NCBI RefSeq assembly: GCF_015220045.1
Contig: NZ_JADBGB010000001.1
Location: forward strand, 186,001 to 250,000
Source of the DNA: Marivivens aquimaris
GTDB lineage: Bacteria > Pseudomonadota > Alphaproteobacteria > Rhodobacterales > Rhodobacteraceae
Reading direction: 5' to 3'
DNA length: 64,000 bases
Position numbers and translations under genes: made by a program. Below the pieces are notes generated by a model. It saw only the letters and a program-made list of their open reading frames with translations, did not search any database and was not told the origin of the DNA. Positions 23,542 through 32,393 of the stretch are shown in pieces (the first letter of the stretch is position 1; each line of letters begins with the position of its first letter).

Positions 23542-25734
23542 ATGTTCCGTGTCTTGCACCGATGGGCAGGTGTGGTTGCTGCCATTCTGCTCGTGATCGT
23601 ATCGCTGACGGGTTTTATCCTGTCGATTTTTCCGCTGATCACGGCAGACAGGACTGCCGACCGGCTTGATGCTGGAAGCCTGATCGTCGCGGTGCAAGAC
23701 ACGTTGCCGGGCGTCCAGCAGATCAACGTCAATGACAATGGCGTCGTCACGGCGACGGCCTTCGGAGCCGATGGCCTGCAGCAGATCGTTGTGGACGCGG
23801 CCACAGGCGCGAGCCTTGGGCCTGTCACGACCAGCGGTCTTGAGCTGTGGTTCGAAAACCTCCACCGCAATCTGTTCCTGTCGGATACGGGGCAGCTGGC
23901 GGTTCTGATCGCGTCCGTGGCGATGGTCGCGCTGACGATTTCCGGTCTTGCGCTGGCTGCGCGCCGTCTCGGTGGGTGGCGCAAGCTGCTGTCGCGCGAT
24001 CACGGCAACGGGGCAGGCGGGCTGCACCTCAAGGTCGCCCGTATCGCCGCCGTTGGTCTGATCATTTCATCGCTCACGGGCGTCTGGATGGGGCTCGCCA
24101 CGCTGGGCGTCGTGCCCGACCCGAGCCCGCTTGCCGATATGCCGACCGTCAGTGTCGAAGCCGCACTGCCTGCGAATGAACTCGCCGCGCTGACGTCTAT
24201 CGACGGTGCGGAACTGCGCTCGATCACCCTGCCGGTCGAGGGTCTGTTGGGACAAGCTTACGAGGTCGAAACCGACGCGGGTGCAGGTTTTGTCGATCCG
24301 GCCACGGGCGAGATGCTGACGTGGGCTGACCGCTCCGGCTGGTCGCAGGTGATGGACGTTGTGCACCTGCTACACACGGGGCAGGGCGCGTCGCTGCTCG
24401 GCCTGATCCTTGGCCTGATGTCGTTGGCTGTGCCGGTGCTTTCGGGTTCCGGTTTGCTGGTCTGGCTTGCGGGGCGCGGCAAGACTATCAAAGTTGCGAA
24501 CGCTGCGGCCGCATCGGCTGACGTGATCGTGCTGGTCGGTTCCGAAGGCGGCTCAACTTGGCGCTTCGCCAACGCATTTGCGCGGAGTGTGCAGAACGCC
24601 GGACTGACCGCGCGCCTCGCTCCGATGAACGATTTCGCGCCCACGACCTATCACGCCGCCAAGTCGATCGTGGTTTTCGCCGCGACATATGGTGACGGCG
24701 ATGCACCTGAAAGCGCGAAGGATTTCATCGCGAAACTGGCGGCAGCGGAAGCGCTGAAAGTGCCGCTCAGTGTCCTTGGCTTCGGCGATAGCTCGTACCC
24801 AGAGTTCTGCGGTTTCGCCGACGAGGTCGCTCGCGAAGCGCAGGCCAAAGGGTGGTCGCTGCTGATCGAAACGGGCAAAATCGACCGCCAGTCCACTGGT
24901 GAGTTCTCCAACTGGGGCTTTGCTTACGCAGCGGCGTCGGGCATCGACCTCGGCGATGTGGCCACCGCACTCGAACGTCCCGAAATGGCCGAGCTGACGC
25001 TTGTCAGCAAATCGATCTACGGCGAGGGCGCGCAGGCACCAACGGCAGTGCTGCGGTTCGCGATGCCCAAAGTCAGCCTGATGGACCGTCTGCTGGGCCG
25101 CAACTTCGCGAAGTTTCAAGCGGGCGATTTGCTCAACATCATCCCCGATGGCAGCGACAGCCCTCGGTCCTATTCGCTGGCGTCCGGTACCAAGGATGGC
25201 TTTGTCGAGATTTGTGTCCGCAAGGTGCCCGGCGGTCTGGCCTCCGCCCAGCTTTGCAGCATGGAGCGGGGCGATAAGCTGCTCGCTTACGTCACCCCGA
25301 ACGCGCACTTCCACGCGCCGAAGGACGCATCGTCCCTCGTTTTGATCGGCGCAGGCGCAGGCATCGGATCGCTCGCGGGGGTTGTCCGTGGCAACCGCCG
25401 CAAGCGCCCCGCGCATCTGTTTTTCGGGATGCGCAGCCGTTCCGGCGGGTTGCCCTATGAGGCCGAATTCGAGGAATGGCAGGGCGACGGACGTCTGTCC
25501 GAGTTGACCATCGCGCTCTCCCGCTCCGAAACGCCTCGCTATGTGCAGCAAGCGCTGATGGAGGAGGCCGCCAAGCTGCGGAAACTCGTCCAGCAAGGCG
25601 CGCACTTCATGATCTGCGGCGGCCGCGACATGGGCGACGGCGTGCGTGCGGCGCTCGAAGAAATCATCGCCCCGCTCGGCATGTCCGTGAACCAGCTCGA
25701 AAAGGAGGGTCGTTATGCTGTCGACGTTTTCTGA
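23542..25734 (+). CDS. PepSY membrane domain fused to flavodoxin/NADPH-flavin reductase
   Basis: A 730-residue fusion. The PepSY-associated membrane part (residues ~1-310) has four or more transmembrane segments and the His-containing motifs VLHRWAGV, ENLHRNLF and DVVHLLHTG. A flavodoxin domain (~325-460; VVFAATYGDGDAPESAKDF, LGFGDSSYPEFC) and a ferredoxin-reductase-like FAD/NAD domain (~480-730; SPRSYSLASG, VLIGAGAGIGSLAG) follow. It should move electrons from cytosolic NAD(P)H across the membrane to an extracytoplasmic acceptor, such as flavinylated DUF2271 or ferric iron. It starts 12 nt after the DUF2271 gene. Confidence 0.85.
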   Translation: MFRVLHRWAGVVAAILLVIVSLTGFILSIFPLITADRTADRLDAGSLIVAVQDTLPGVQQINVNDNGVVTATAFGADGLQQIVVDAATGASLGPVTTSGLELWFENLHRNLFLSDTGQLAVLIASVAMVALTISGLALAARRLGGWRKLLSRDHGNGAGGLHLKVARIAAVGLIISSLTGVWMGLATLGVVPDPSPLADMPTVSVEAALPANELAALTSIDGAELRSITLPVEGLLGQAYEVETDAGAGFVDPATGEMLTWADRSGWSQVMDVVHLLHTGQGASLLGLILGLMSLAVPVLSGSGLLVWLAGRGKTIKVANAAAASADVIVLVGSEGGSTWRFANAFARSVQNAGLTARLAPMNDFAPTTYHAAKSIVVFAATYGDGDAPESAKDFIAKLAAAEALKVPLSVLGFGDSSYPEFCGFADEVAREAQAKGWSLLIETGKIDRQSTGEFSNWGFAYAAASGIDLGDVATALERPEMAELTLVSKSIYGEGAQAPTAVLRFAMPKVSLMDRLLGRNFAKFQAGDLLNIIPDGSDSPRSYSLASGTKDGFVEICVRKVPGGLASAQLCSMERGDKLLAYVTPNAHFHAPKDASSLVLIGAGAGIGSLAGVVRGNRRKRPAHLFFGMRSRSGGLPYEAEFEEWQGDGRLSELTIALSRSETPRYVQQALMEEAAKLRKLVQQGAHFMICGGRDMGDGVRAALEEIIAPLGMSVNQLEKEGRYAVDVF

Positions 25735-26620
25735 CAATCGTGTCGATCTGAACGGCGAGACGATGGGCACCCGCTGGCACGCGCAATTTTGGGCAAATGC
25801 GGACACCGATGTCGAAGCGATTAAGGCCGCGATGCAAGCGGCGGTGGACCGCGTCGATGCGCAGATGTCGCTGTGGAAACCCGAAAGTGATCTGTGCCGC
25901 CTGAACCGCGCGCCGGTTGGTGAATGGGTCGATATCGGTCCGGAGATGATGCGCGTCCTGTGCGCGGCGGCAGAAGTTACCCGCATGTCAGATGGCGCCT
26001 TCGACATCTCGGTCGGCGACGCGGTTCGGGCTTGGGGCTTTGGTCCCGAAGATGCCGATACCACAAAGATTACCGCATTGCTGTCGAAGAGCAGTGGCAG
26101 AGCAAACCCGCTAGAGCTCCGCGATAGCCAAGCGCGCCGGCTGGCGGATGTGTCGTTTGACCTGAACGGGATCGCCAAGGGCTTTGGCACCGATCGCCTT
26201 GTCGAGGTTGCCGCAGAGCATGGCATCACTGCCCTCACGGCTGGTATCGACGGTGATCTGCGGACGGTCGGCACGCGTCCCGATGGTTCGTTTTGGCCCA
26301 TCGCGATCGAGCGGCCAGACTACGGTCTGCGTGCGGTCCATTCGATGATGGAGCTCTCGGACTGCGCCATCGCCACCTCCGGCGACTATCGCCACTGGCT
26401 GACCGTCGGTGACCAACGCCTGTCCCACACGATGAACCCGCGTTTGCAAGCGCCACTCGTAAACTCGCCGGCGTCCGTCACGGTCCTCGCGCCGGATTGT
26501 ATGACTGCCGATGCTTGGGCGACGGCGCTCATGGTGCTGGGCCGCGAAGCGGGCACCGCTGTCGCGCGGCGCTACGGCATTCAGGCGATGTTCCTCGAGC
26601 GCGAAGCGCTCGCAAGCTAA
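25715..26620 (+). CDS. apbE: FAD:protein FMN transferase (ApbE)
   Basis: A 301-residue ApbE family protein. Family features are MGTRWHAQFWA, VDAQMSLWKPESDLCRLN, DGAFDISVG, DLNGIAKGFGTDRL, TAGIDGDLRTVG, TSGDYRHWL and the C-terminal TADAWATALMVLG. It attaches FMN covalently to Ser/Thr of exported redox proteins. I see no clear signal peptide, which is unusual for ApbE. It overlaps the PepSY-flavoreductase gene by 20 nt, so the two are translated together; the neighbouring DUF2271 protein is its likely substrate. Confidence 0.92.
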   Translation: MLSTFSDNRVDLNGETMGTRWHAQFWANADTDVEAIKAAMQAAVDRVDAQMSLWKPESDLCRLNRAPVGEWVDIGPEMMRVLCAAAEVTRMSDGAFDISVGDAVRAWGFGPEDADTTKITALLSKSSGRANPLELRDSQARRLADVSFDLNGIAKGFGTDRLVEVAAEHGITALTAGIDGDLRTVGTRPDGSFWPIAIERPDYGLRAVHSMMELSDCAIATSGDYRHWLTVGDQRLSHTMNPRLQAPLVNSPASVTVLAPDCMTADAWATALMVLGREAGTAVARRYGIQAMFLEREALAS

Positions 26621-27765
26621 TTGGTCCCGAGGATACGGTCGACAATCCCGCAGAACACGTCGATCACGGTAGGCAGCAAAGCATCGGGGAAATCGTAGTC
26701 GGCATTGTGGAGCTGCGGGCAGTTCTCGCCGGAACCGATGTAAAGCATCGCGGCCTTTGCGCCGTCGTCACCGAAGCGGCCGAAATCTTCGGACCACCGC
26801 ATCGGAAGCTGCATTTCGTTCAGGACGTGGCCGCGTTCGTGAGCGACCTCTGCCGCAATCGCTGTGGCTTCCTCGTCATTGACGACTGCGCGGAAAATGT
26901 CGTGCCAATGGACCTCGGTTCGAAGTCCTGTGCAGTGCTGATCAACGAGCGCCAACGCGTCCGCAATCAGCTTCTCCATCCGCTCGTTGGTCATGCAGCG
27001 GAGCGTCACGCGCAGCTCGCCATCGGCGGGGGCGATGCCGAATGTCGGCTCGCCTAAATTGGCGTGCGTCAACGTGCTCAGCGCGAAATCCGTGTCGCCG
27101 ATCACGCCGTGGCTCAGCGCGGGGAGAGCGTTCATCAATGCCGCCATTGCGGGACCGGGGGACAGCCCGTCCTCTGGCGCGGCGGCATGGGAGCTTTTGC
27201 CTTCGAGCAGGATCTGCATCCCCCGAGATGCGCAATTTCCTGATCCGGCGCGCACGCCGATTTCTCCCAGTGGACGGGCCGGAACGTTGTGGTAGGCGAA
27301 GGCGTAGTCGGGCTTGATCTCGGGCCAGCGCGGATCGTCGATCACGGCTTGCGCGCCCGCGCCGGTTTCCTCGGCGGGTTGGAACAGCAGAATGACGCGG
27401 CCCGTTGCGGGACGCTGGCCAAGATGCATCGCAACACCGAGCATCGACACCATGTGGCCGTCGTGACCGCAGAGGTGACCTTTGCCTTCGACCTCGGACT
27501 TGTAAAGCACTTCCGAAATCTCGCGGATCGGCAGACCGTCCAGTTCGCAGCGGAGCAGCACGGTCGGGCCGTCCGCTGCCCCCGCAAACTCGGCCGCGAC
27601 GCCGTGCCCACCAAGGTCTGTCCAGATGCGGTCAGGCCCCAGCTTTTCCAGTTCCTCCAAGATGCTCGCGGCGGTTTTCTCTTCCTCGCCCGATATTTCA
27701 GGCTGACGATGCAGCGCCTGCCGCAGGTCGGTGAGGTAGGAAATCTGGTCGGGCAATAGGGTCAT
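26617..27765 (-). CDS. M20-family amidohydrolase (hippurate/IAA-amino acid hydrolase-like)
   Basis: About 382 residues of a dinuclear metallo-amidohydrolase. It has RQALHRQPEISGEE, the metal site HLCGHDGHMVSMLG, PAEETGAGAQAVI with the catalytic Glu pair, and the dimerisation domain insertion. Such enzymes remove an acyl group from an N-acyl amino acid. ATG 27765 is chosen because it puts the alpha-helical N-terminus at the usual length; a longer frame opens at 27819 but overlaps the divergent regulator promoter. It faces away from a LysR gene that probably controls it. The 3' end overlaps apbE by 4 nt. Confidence 0.88.
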   Translation of the reverse strand: MTLLPDQISYLTDLRQALHRQPEISGEEEKTAASILEELEKLGPDRIWTDLGGHGVAAEFAGAADGPTVLLRCELDGLPIREISEVLYKSEVEGKGHLCGHDGHMVSMLGVAMHLGQRPATGRVILLFQPAEETGAGAQAVIDDPRWPEIKPDYAFAYHNVPARPLGEIGVRAGSGNCASRGMQILLEGKSSHAAAPEDGLSPGPAMAALMNALPALSHGVIGDTDFALSTLTHANLGEPTFGIAPADGELRVTLRCMTNERMEKLIADALALVDQHCTGLRTEVHWHDIFRAVVNDEEATAIAAEVAHERGHVLNEMQLPMRWSEDFGRFGDDGAKAAMLYIGSGENCPQLHNADYDFPDALLPTVIDVFCGIVDRILGTN

Positions 27766-27822
27766 GTGCGGCTTCCGATTGAATGTCGCCAACAAACCCG
27801 TTTGTGGGCTAGAAGACAATCA

Positions 27823-28776
27823 ATGAAGCGTATTCAAGACATCGACCTCAAGCTGCTCCGCACGTTCAAAGCGATTGTGGAGGCGGGCGGGGTTTCGGCG
27901 GCGCAAGTCGCGTTGAATACCTCGCAGTCCACGCTCTCGACGCAATTGGTCGAGTTGGAAGCGCGTCTCGGCTTCACGCTTTGCCGGCGTGGTCGGGGTG
28001 GGTTTGCTTTGACGCCCGAGGGTGAGAAACTACTGGATGCGCTGGACGATCTGATCGCTGCGACAGAGCGTTTCCAAAACGCGGTTGCGGATATCTCGGG
28101 CGAGATGCGAGGTATTCTGCGGATCGGCGTGATGGATGCCATGCTCAGCAACACCGCTTGGCCATTGCATGAAGTGATTGAAAAATTCTCCAATGCCGCG
28201 CGGGAGACGGTGGTGGACCTGACACTCGTCGCCCCCGCAACAATGGAGGCCGCTTTGGTCGAGGGGCGGCGTGATGTCGTCATCGGGCCGTTCAGCCAAA
28301 AGAACGCGAGCCTCGGGTACATCCCGCTTTATCAGGAGCGCCATTCGCTCTACGCCAGCCAGCATCACCCGCTGGCACAGTTGGCAGAGGTGACCTTCGA
28401 CGACCTGCGCAAACATGGCCTCGTCGCAACGCCCAACGAGCTTCAGCGGTTGCCTTACATTCGCAAGCAATCGGGGCGCGGTGGTCGCCAATTGGCCGTT
28501 GCGGCGACCGTCGACCAGATGGAGAGCCACGCGATCCTCATCAAATCGGGGCGTTACGTGGGGTTCATGCCCGAACATGTTGTGCAGGCGTCGGACGGGT
28601 TTGTGAAGCTGCGGACGGGGGCGGAGTTGCAATACTATTCGCCCATCTACCTTGCCCACCGCAAAGACGCGGAGCTGAACCTCATGCTTCGGTCATTCCT
28701 TAATCGGGTGAGAGAGCAGAGACTGGTGGCAGGGCCGTTGACGGACATGGGCGCGGTGACGGAGCTCGCGGAATAG
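27823..28776 (+). CDS. LysR-family transcriptional regulator
   Basis: About 317 residues. The N-terminal LysR HTH (residues ~6-65) includes LLRTFKAIVEAGGVSAAQVALNTS in its first part, followed by a co-inducer-binding domain (residues ~95-300). ATG 27823 (MKRIQDIDLK) gives the normal distance to the HTH. It is divergent from the amidohydrolase gene with a 57-bp gap and upstream of ornithine cyclodeaminase on the same strand, so either or both may be its targets. Confidence 0.92.
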   Translation: MKRIQDIDLKLLRTFKAIVEAGGVSAAQVALNTSQSTLSTQLVELEARLGFTLCRRGRGGFALTPEGEKLLDALDDLIAATERFQNAVADISGEMRGILRIGVMDAMLSNTAWPLHEVIEKFSNAARETVVDLTLVAPATMEAALVEGRRDVVIGPFSQKNASLGYIPLYQERHSLYASQHHPLAQLAEVTFDDLRKHGLVATPNELQRLPYIRKQSGRGGRQLAVAATVDQMESHAILIKSGRYVGFMPEHVVQASDGFVKLRTGAELQYYSPIYLAHRKDAELNLMLRSFLNRVREQRLVAGPLTDMGAVTELAE

Positions 28777-28852
28777 ATTGCATCGGAAATTTCGATGTGA
28801 CGGCTGTAAACCTCTAATGTTTCGGCGGGATAATCTGCGGCAGGGTTGTTGA

Positions 28853-29947
28853 ATGCTCTCCTCCCAAGCCCAGATTATTCCCATGACCGATACACAGTTT
28901 GCTCCCGCTCCGTCCTCGCTGGCCTATGTGCCGTTCCTGTCCGTCGAGAACATGATGAAGATGGTCCACGCTATCGGTGTGGAGACCTTTCTGACTGAGC
29001 TCGCGGGCTACATTGAAGACGACTTCAAGCGCTGGCCCGAATTTGACAAGACGCCGCGCGTCGCCTCGCATTCGCGCGAAGGTGTGATCGAGCTGATGCC
29101 GACCGCCGACAGCGACAACTACGGCTTCAAATATGTAAACGGACATCCGAAGAACACGAAAGAGGGTTACCAGACCGTTACCGCGTTCGGCGTTCTGTCG
29201 TCGGTAGCTAACGGCTATCCGATCCTACTGACCGAGATGACCGTGCTGACCGCGCTGCGGACGGCAGCGACCTCTGCGCTGGTGGCGAAATACCTCGCGC
29301 CCGAAGGCTCGCAGACGATGGCGATGATCGGCAATGGTGCGCAGTGCGAATTCCAGGCGATGGCGTTCCGCGCACTACTCGGCATCGAAACGCTGCGTCT
29401 CTATGACATCGACGCTGGCGCGACCGATAAGGCAGTGCGCAACCTGACCGCTCAGGGCTTCAACGTGACCGCATGCAAAAGCGCTGAGGAAGCTGTCGAG
29501 GGTGCCGAGATCATCACCACCTGCACCGCTGACAAACAATACGCGACGATCCTGACCGATAACATGGTCGGGCCGGGTGTGCACATTAACGCCATCGGCG
29601 GCGATTGCCCCGGTAAGACGGAGCTGCACAAGGACATCCTGCTGCGTTCGTCGATCTTTGTCGAATATCCCGAGCAGACCCGTATCGAGGGCGAAATCCA
29701 GCAGCTGGACGAGGACTACCCCGTGACCGAGCTTTGGCAGGTGATGCTGGGACAGGCGCAGGGGCGCACCGATGCGCAGCAGATCACGCTGTTCGATAGC
29801 GTCGGTTTCGCGATCGAAGATTTCTCCGCTCTGCGCTACGTCCACGCCAAGGCGACCGATGGCGGGTTTGCGGAAAAGCTGGACCTGCTCGCGGACCCTG
29901 ACGATCCGCGCGATCTGTTTGGAATGCTCCAGCGCGCGAACGCCTAA
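28853..29947 (+). CDS. Ornithine cyclodeaminase
   Basis: A 364-residue protein of the ornithine cyclodeaminase/mu-crystallin family. It has GFKYVNGHPKN with the substrate-binding Lys, LLTEMTVLTALRTAATSALV, the NAD motif MIGNGAQCEFQA and INAIGGDCPGKTELH with the catalytic Asp region. The reaction is L-ornithine to L-proline plus ammonia. Start choice is uncertain between ATG 28853 (weak CAGGG upstream) and ATG 28883 (family-like start). With the M20 hydrolase and LysR gene nearby it may serve degradation of an ornithine-containing compound. It overlaps the converging CofD-like gene by 4 nt. Confidence 0.9.
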   Translation: MLSSQAQIIPMTDTQFAPAPSSLAYVPFLSVENMMKMVHAIGVETFLTELAGYIEDDFKRWPEFDKTPRVASHSREGVIELMPTADSDNYGFKYVNGHPKNTKEGYQTVTAFGVLSSVANGYPILLTEMTVLTALRTAATSALVAKYLAPEGSQTMAMIGNGAQCEFQAMAFRALLGIETLRLYDIDAGATDKAVRNLTAQGFNVTACKSAEEAVEGAEIITTCTADKQYATILTDNMVGPGVHINAIGGDCPGKTELHKDILLRSSIFVEYPEQTRIEGEIQQLDEDYPVTELWQVMLGQAQGRTDAQQITLFDSVGFAIEDFSALRYVHAKATDGGFAEKLDLLADPDDPRDLFGMLQRANA

Positions 29948-31122
29948 CCGAACGACACCAGCATTTCGCAAATAGCCTTCGGATCATAGCGGTCGGGTTC
30001 TATGCCCGCCGCATCGAGGCTGATGCACTGGATACCGAAACGGCTGCGGAGAGTTTCGCAGTCGTTTTTGTTTGCGTCCGGCCCGCAGAGAACGTGGGTG
30101 ATAAACGCGCTGGGCTTGGCCTCGGGTTCATCGGCCATCAGCGGGGCGAGGATCGCCTCGACCTGCTCGACCAGCGAATAGCCCTGCGCTTCGGGGTCGT
30201 GGCCCATGCTCGGGATGTAGATTTTCGGCACATGACGGGCGGCAACGGCTTGGCCAACGCCTGCGGGCAGAAGGTTGGCGATGACGCTGCTGTAGAGGCT
30301 CCCCGGCGGGTAGCAGATGACGTCGGCTTCTTCGATCAGGTTGCTGTTGCGCTTGGGCAGCGGGAAATCAGCGGGCACCAACTCGCGGTCTCCCTCGCAC
30401 ACGAACAGACGGCTGATTTTCTGCGCGAGAGGCGGAGCCTCTTTGCCGCTGATATTGCGCTGGCTGAAGACTTTCGTCCCATCCACCAGTTCAACGCCAA
30501 GGTCCAGATTGCGGTCGACAATTGCGCGGACGGTGCCTTGCACGTCAACCATCTTGGACATGAGAAACAAGACGGGCTCCAGCTCGCGGTGATTGCTGAG
30601 GTAGCCGCCCGCGATGATCAGGTTGCCGATGCTGGCGTTGCGGTAGTCGAAATCGCCGCTGACGTGGGCCGAGAAAGCGGCCAGCGAGTTTCTGATCAGG
30701 CTGCGCATCGGCTGCGAGATTGCCTTCACCAGCGGATGCGAGCCATCCACCATCTGCGCGACCTCTGCGGCCAGCGCGTCGTTTTCACCATCCTTCGGCA
30801 GGCGTTTGGAAAACAGCGCATAGACGTCTGGCTGACCAAGCACCGTTTCATCCGCCAGCGCCATCAGGCGGCTGCGCAGGTCTCCGATCGCGGGCATGTC
30901 AAACGCCTCGCGCAGCACCTGAGAGCTGCCGCCGCTATCGAAGGGCGTGATCAGGTGGACCGAGTTGAAGGTGTATTTCTTCAGCGTGCGCGAAATGTCG
31001 TTGAGTGCACTGCCGCCACTGAAAAACAGGATGCGCGGGCCAAGGTGCGGAACACTGAGCGCACGAGAGACACGCAAGGTGTCGGGCAGCGCCAGCTGTT
31101 TTTCGACGGTAACCTTGACCAT
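29944..31122 (-). CDS. CofD/YvcK-like protein (resembles the CofD-like protein of the GAK system)
   Basis: A 392-residue protein with the CofD/YvcK nucleotide-sugar-binding fold. It has LFFSGGSALNDISRTL, ITPFDSGGSSQVLREAF, IGDLRSRLMAL, YRNASIGNLIIAGGYL and VICYPPGSLYSSVIANLLP. CofD makes coenzyme F420 and YvcK controls cell-wall metabolism, but this longer form with GSALNDIS matches better the CofD-related members found with ATP-grasp proteins. No F420 gene or ATP-grasp partner is present. Role unknown. It lies alone, with its own 117-bp upstream gap, between ocd and the M24 peptidase. Confidence 0.75.
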   Translation of the reverse strand: MVKVTVEKQLALPDTLRVSRALSVPHLGPRILFFSGGSALNDISRTLKKYTFNSVHLITPFDSGGSSQVLREAFDMPAIGDLRSRLMALADETVLGQPDVYALFSKRLPKDGENDALAAEVAQMVDGSHPLVKAISQPMRSLIRNSLAAFSAHVSGDFDYRNASIGNLIIAGGYLSNHRELEPVLFLMSKMVDVQGTVRAIVDRNLDLGVELVDGTKVFSQRNISGKEAPPLAQKISRLFVCEGDRELVPADFPLPKRNSNLIEEADVICYPPGSLYSSVIANLLPAGVGQAVAARHVPKIYIPSMGHDPEAQGYSLVEQVEAILAPLMADEPEAKPSAFITHVLCGPDANKNDCETLRSRFGIQCISLDAAGIEPDRYDPKAICEMLVSFG

Positions 31123-31239
31123 ATGGGCCCTTCATTGCGCTTGCGCGGTTCGTTCTGCTTACTTTGGCAAACGTAGCGCGGCCCGTGAAGGTTCAAATTT
31201 CTTGGGGTGATCGGTGCCGACAGGGCCGGCACCAATCTT

Positions 31240-32343
31240 TTACTTGCGGATCATAGTGCGCGGCATGTCCGAAAAGATCTCTGCGCCGTCTTCGCGAAGG
31301 ATGACGATCTCTTCGAGGCGGATGCCGAATTCGCCTGCCAGATAGACGCCGGGTTCGATGGAGAACACGTTGCCCTTGGCCAGTTCGACGTCGGAGGTTG
31401 CGGTGATATAGGGCGGCTCGTGAATGTCGATGCCGAGGCCGTGGCCGGTGCGGTGCAGGAACTTGTCGCCGTAGCCAGCCTCGGTGATGACATCACGAGC
31501 AGCCTTGTCGACGTCACGCGACAGGGCACCCGGTTTCGCGGCGGCGAGGGCGGCCTGAACAGCGCAGTCAACAATGTCGAATACCTTGGTGTATTCCTCG
31601 CTTGGCTCGCCGAAGAAACCGCAGCGGGTCATGTCGGACGGATAACCGCCCAGACGGCAGCCGGTGTCGATCAGGACAGCGGTGTTCGGCTCCAGCTTCT
31701 TGTCGCTCGAATAATGGTGCGGGAACGCGCCGTTTTCGCCAAAGCAGATTGAACAGAACTCCAGCGACGCGCCGTTTGCTTTGTAGTGGTCGTTGATGAT
31801 CGCTTGGATTTCGCGCTCGGTGATGCCCTCGCGCAGGCTGTCGAAGGCCTTGGTGACGGCTTCATCGTTCAGCTTGTGCGCGGCTTTGACTAGCGCGAAT
31901 TCGGCCTCGTCCTTCATCGCGCGGAGGGCACCGACGGTGTCCTCGGTAAAACGGCGGACGGGTTGGTCGAGGGCGTCGATCACGCGCAGCGCAAAGTCGG
32001 CGCGCATGGTCTCGTCAAGCACAACGGAAACACCCGAACGGGTCGCGCCGGATTTTTCCAGCAGCTCGCTCAGCGCGGCTTCGGGGCCGGCATCGTCGGT
32101 CCATTTGTGCAGCGGAAGATCGGTGTCCTTCGACGCCGCGTTGGCGTTGAGGTTGGGCATCAAAAAACCCGCGTAATCCTGACTGACGACGAGCAGGACA
32201 GGGCGTTCGTCGCCATGCGGGTGGACGCCCGACAGCCAAGCCATATGGCTCGACGGGCCGAGGACGACCAGATCGGTGTTGGTGGCGGCCATGCGGTCGC
32301 GCAGGGCGGTAAGGCGGGCGGCGGTTTGCGGGAACGCGGTCAT
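31240..32343 (-). CDS. M24-family aminopeptidase/Xaa-Pro dipeptidase-like hydrolase
   Basis: A 367-residue protein. The creatinase N-terminal domain (residues ~10-140) precedes a pita-bread catalytic domain with the five metal ligands visible: VLIDTGCRLGGYPSDMTR (two Asp), RTGHGLGIDIHEPP (His), FSIEPGVY (Glu) and RLEEIVIL (Glu). It cleaves Xaa-Pro or a related amide bond. It is 50 nt downstream of a peptide-binding protein gene, so it probably processes the imported peptide or amide. Ectoine-hydrolase-type enzymes are also in this family and cannot be excluded. Confidence 0.88.
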   Translation of the reverse strand: MTAFPQTAARLTALRDRMAATNTDLVVLGPSSHMAWLSGVHPHGDERPVLLVVSQDYAGFLMPNLNANAASKDTDLPLHKWTDDAGPEAALSELLEKSGATRSGVSVVLDETMRADFALRVIDALDQPVRRFTEDTVGALRAMKDEAEFALVKAAHKLNDEAVTKAFDSLREGITEREIQAIINDHYKANGASLEFCSICFGENGAFPHHYSSDKKLEPNTAVLIDTGCRLGGYPSDMTRCGFFGEPSEEYTKVFDIVDCAVQAALAAAKPGALSRDVDKAARDVITEAGYGDKFLHRTGHGLGIDIHEPPYITATSDVELAKGNVFSIEPGVYLAGEFGIRLEEIVILREDGAEIFSDMPRTMIRK

Positions 32344-32393
32344 GATGGCTCCGGAATGGGGTGGGGGCCGCCAATGAAGCGGCCCCGTGTCTG

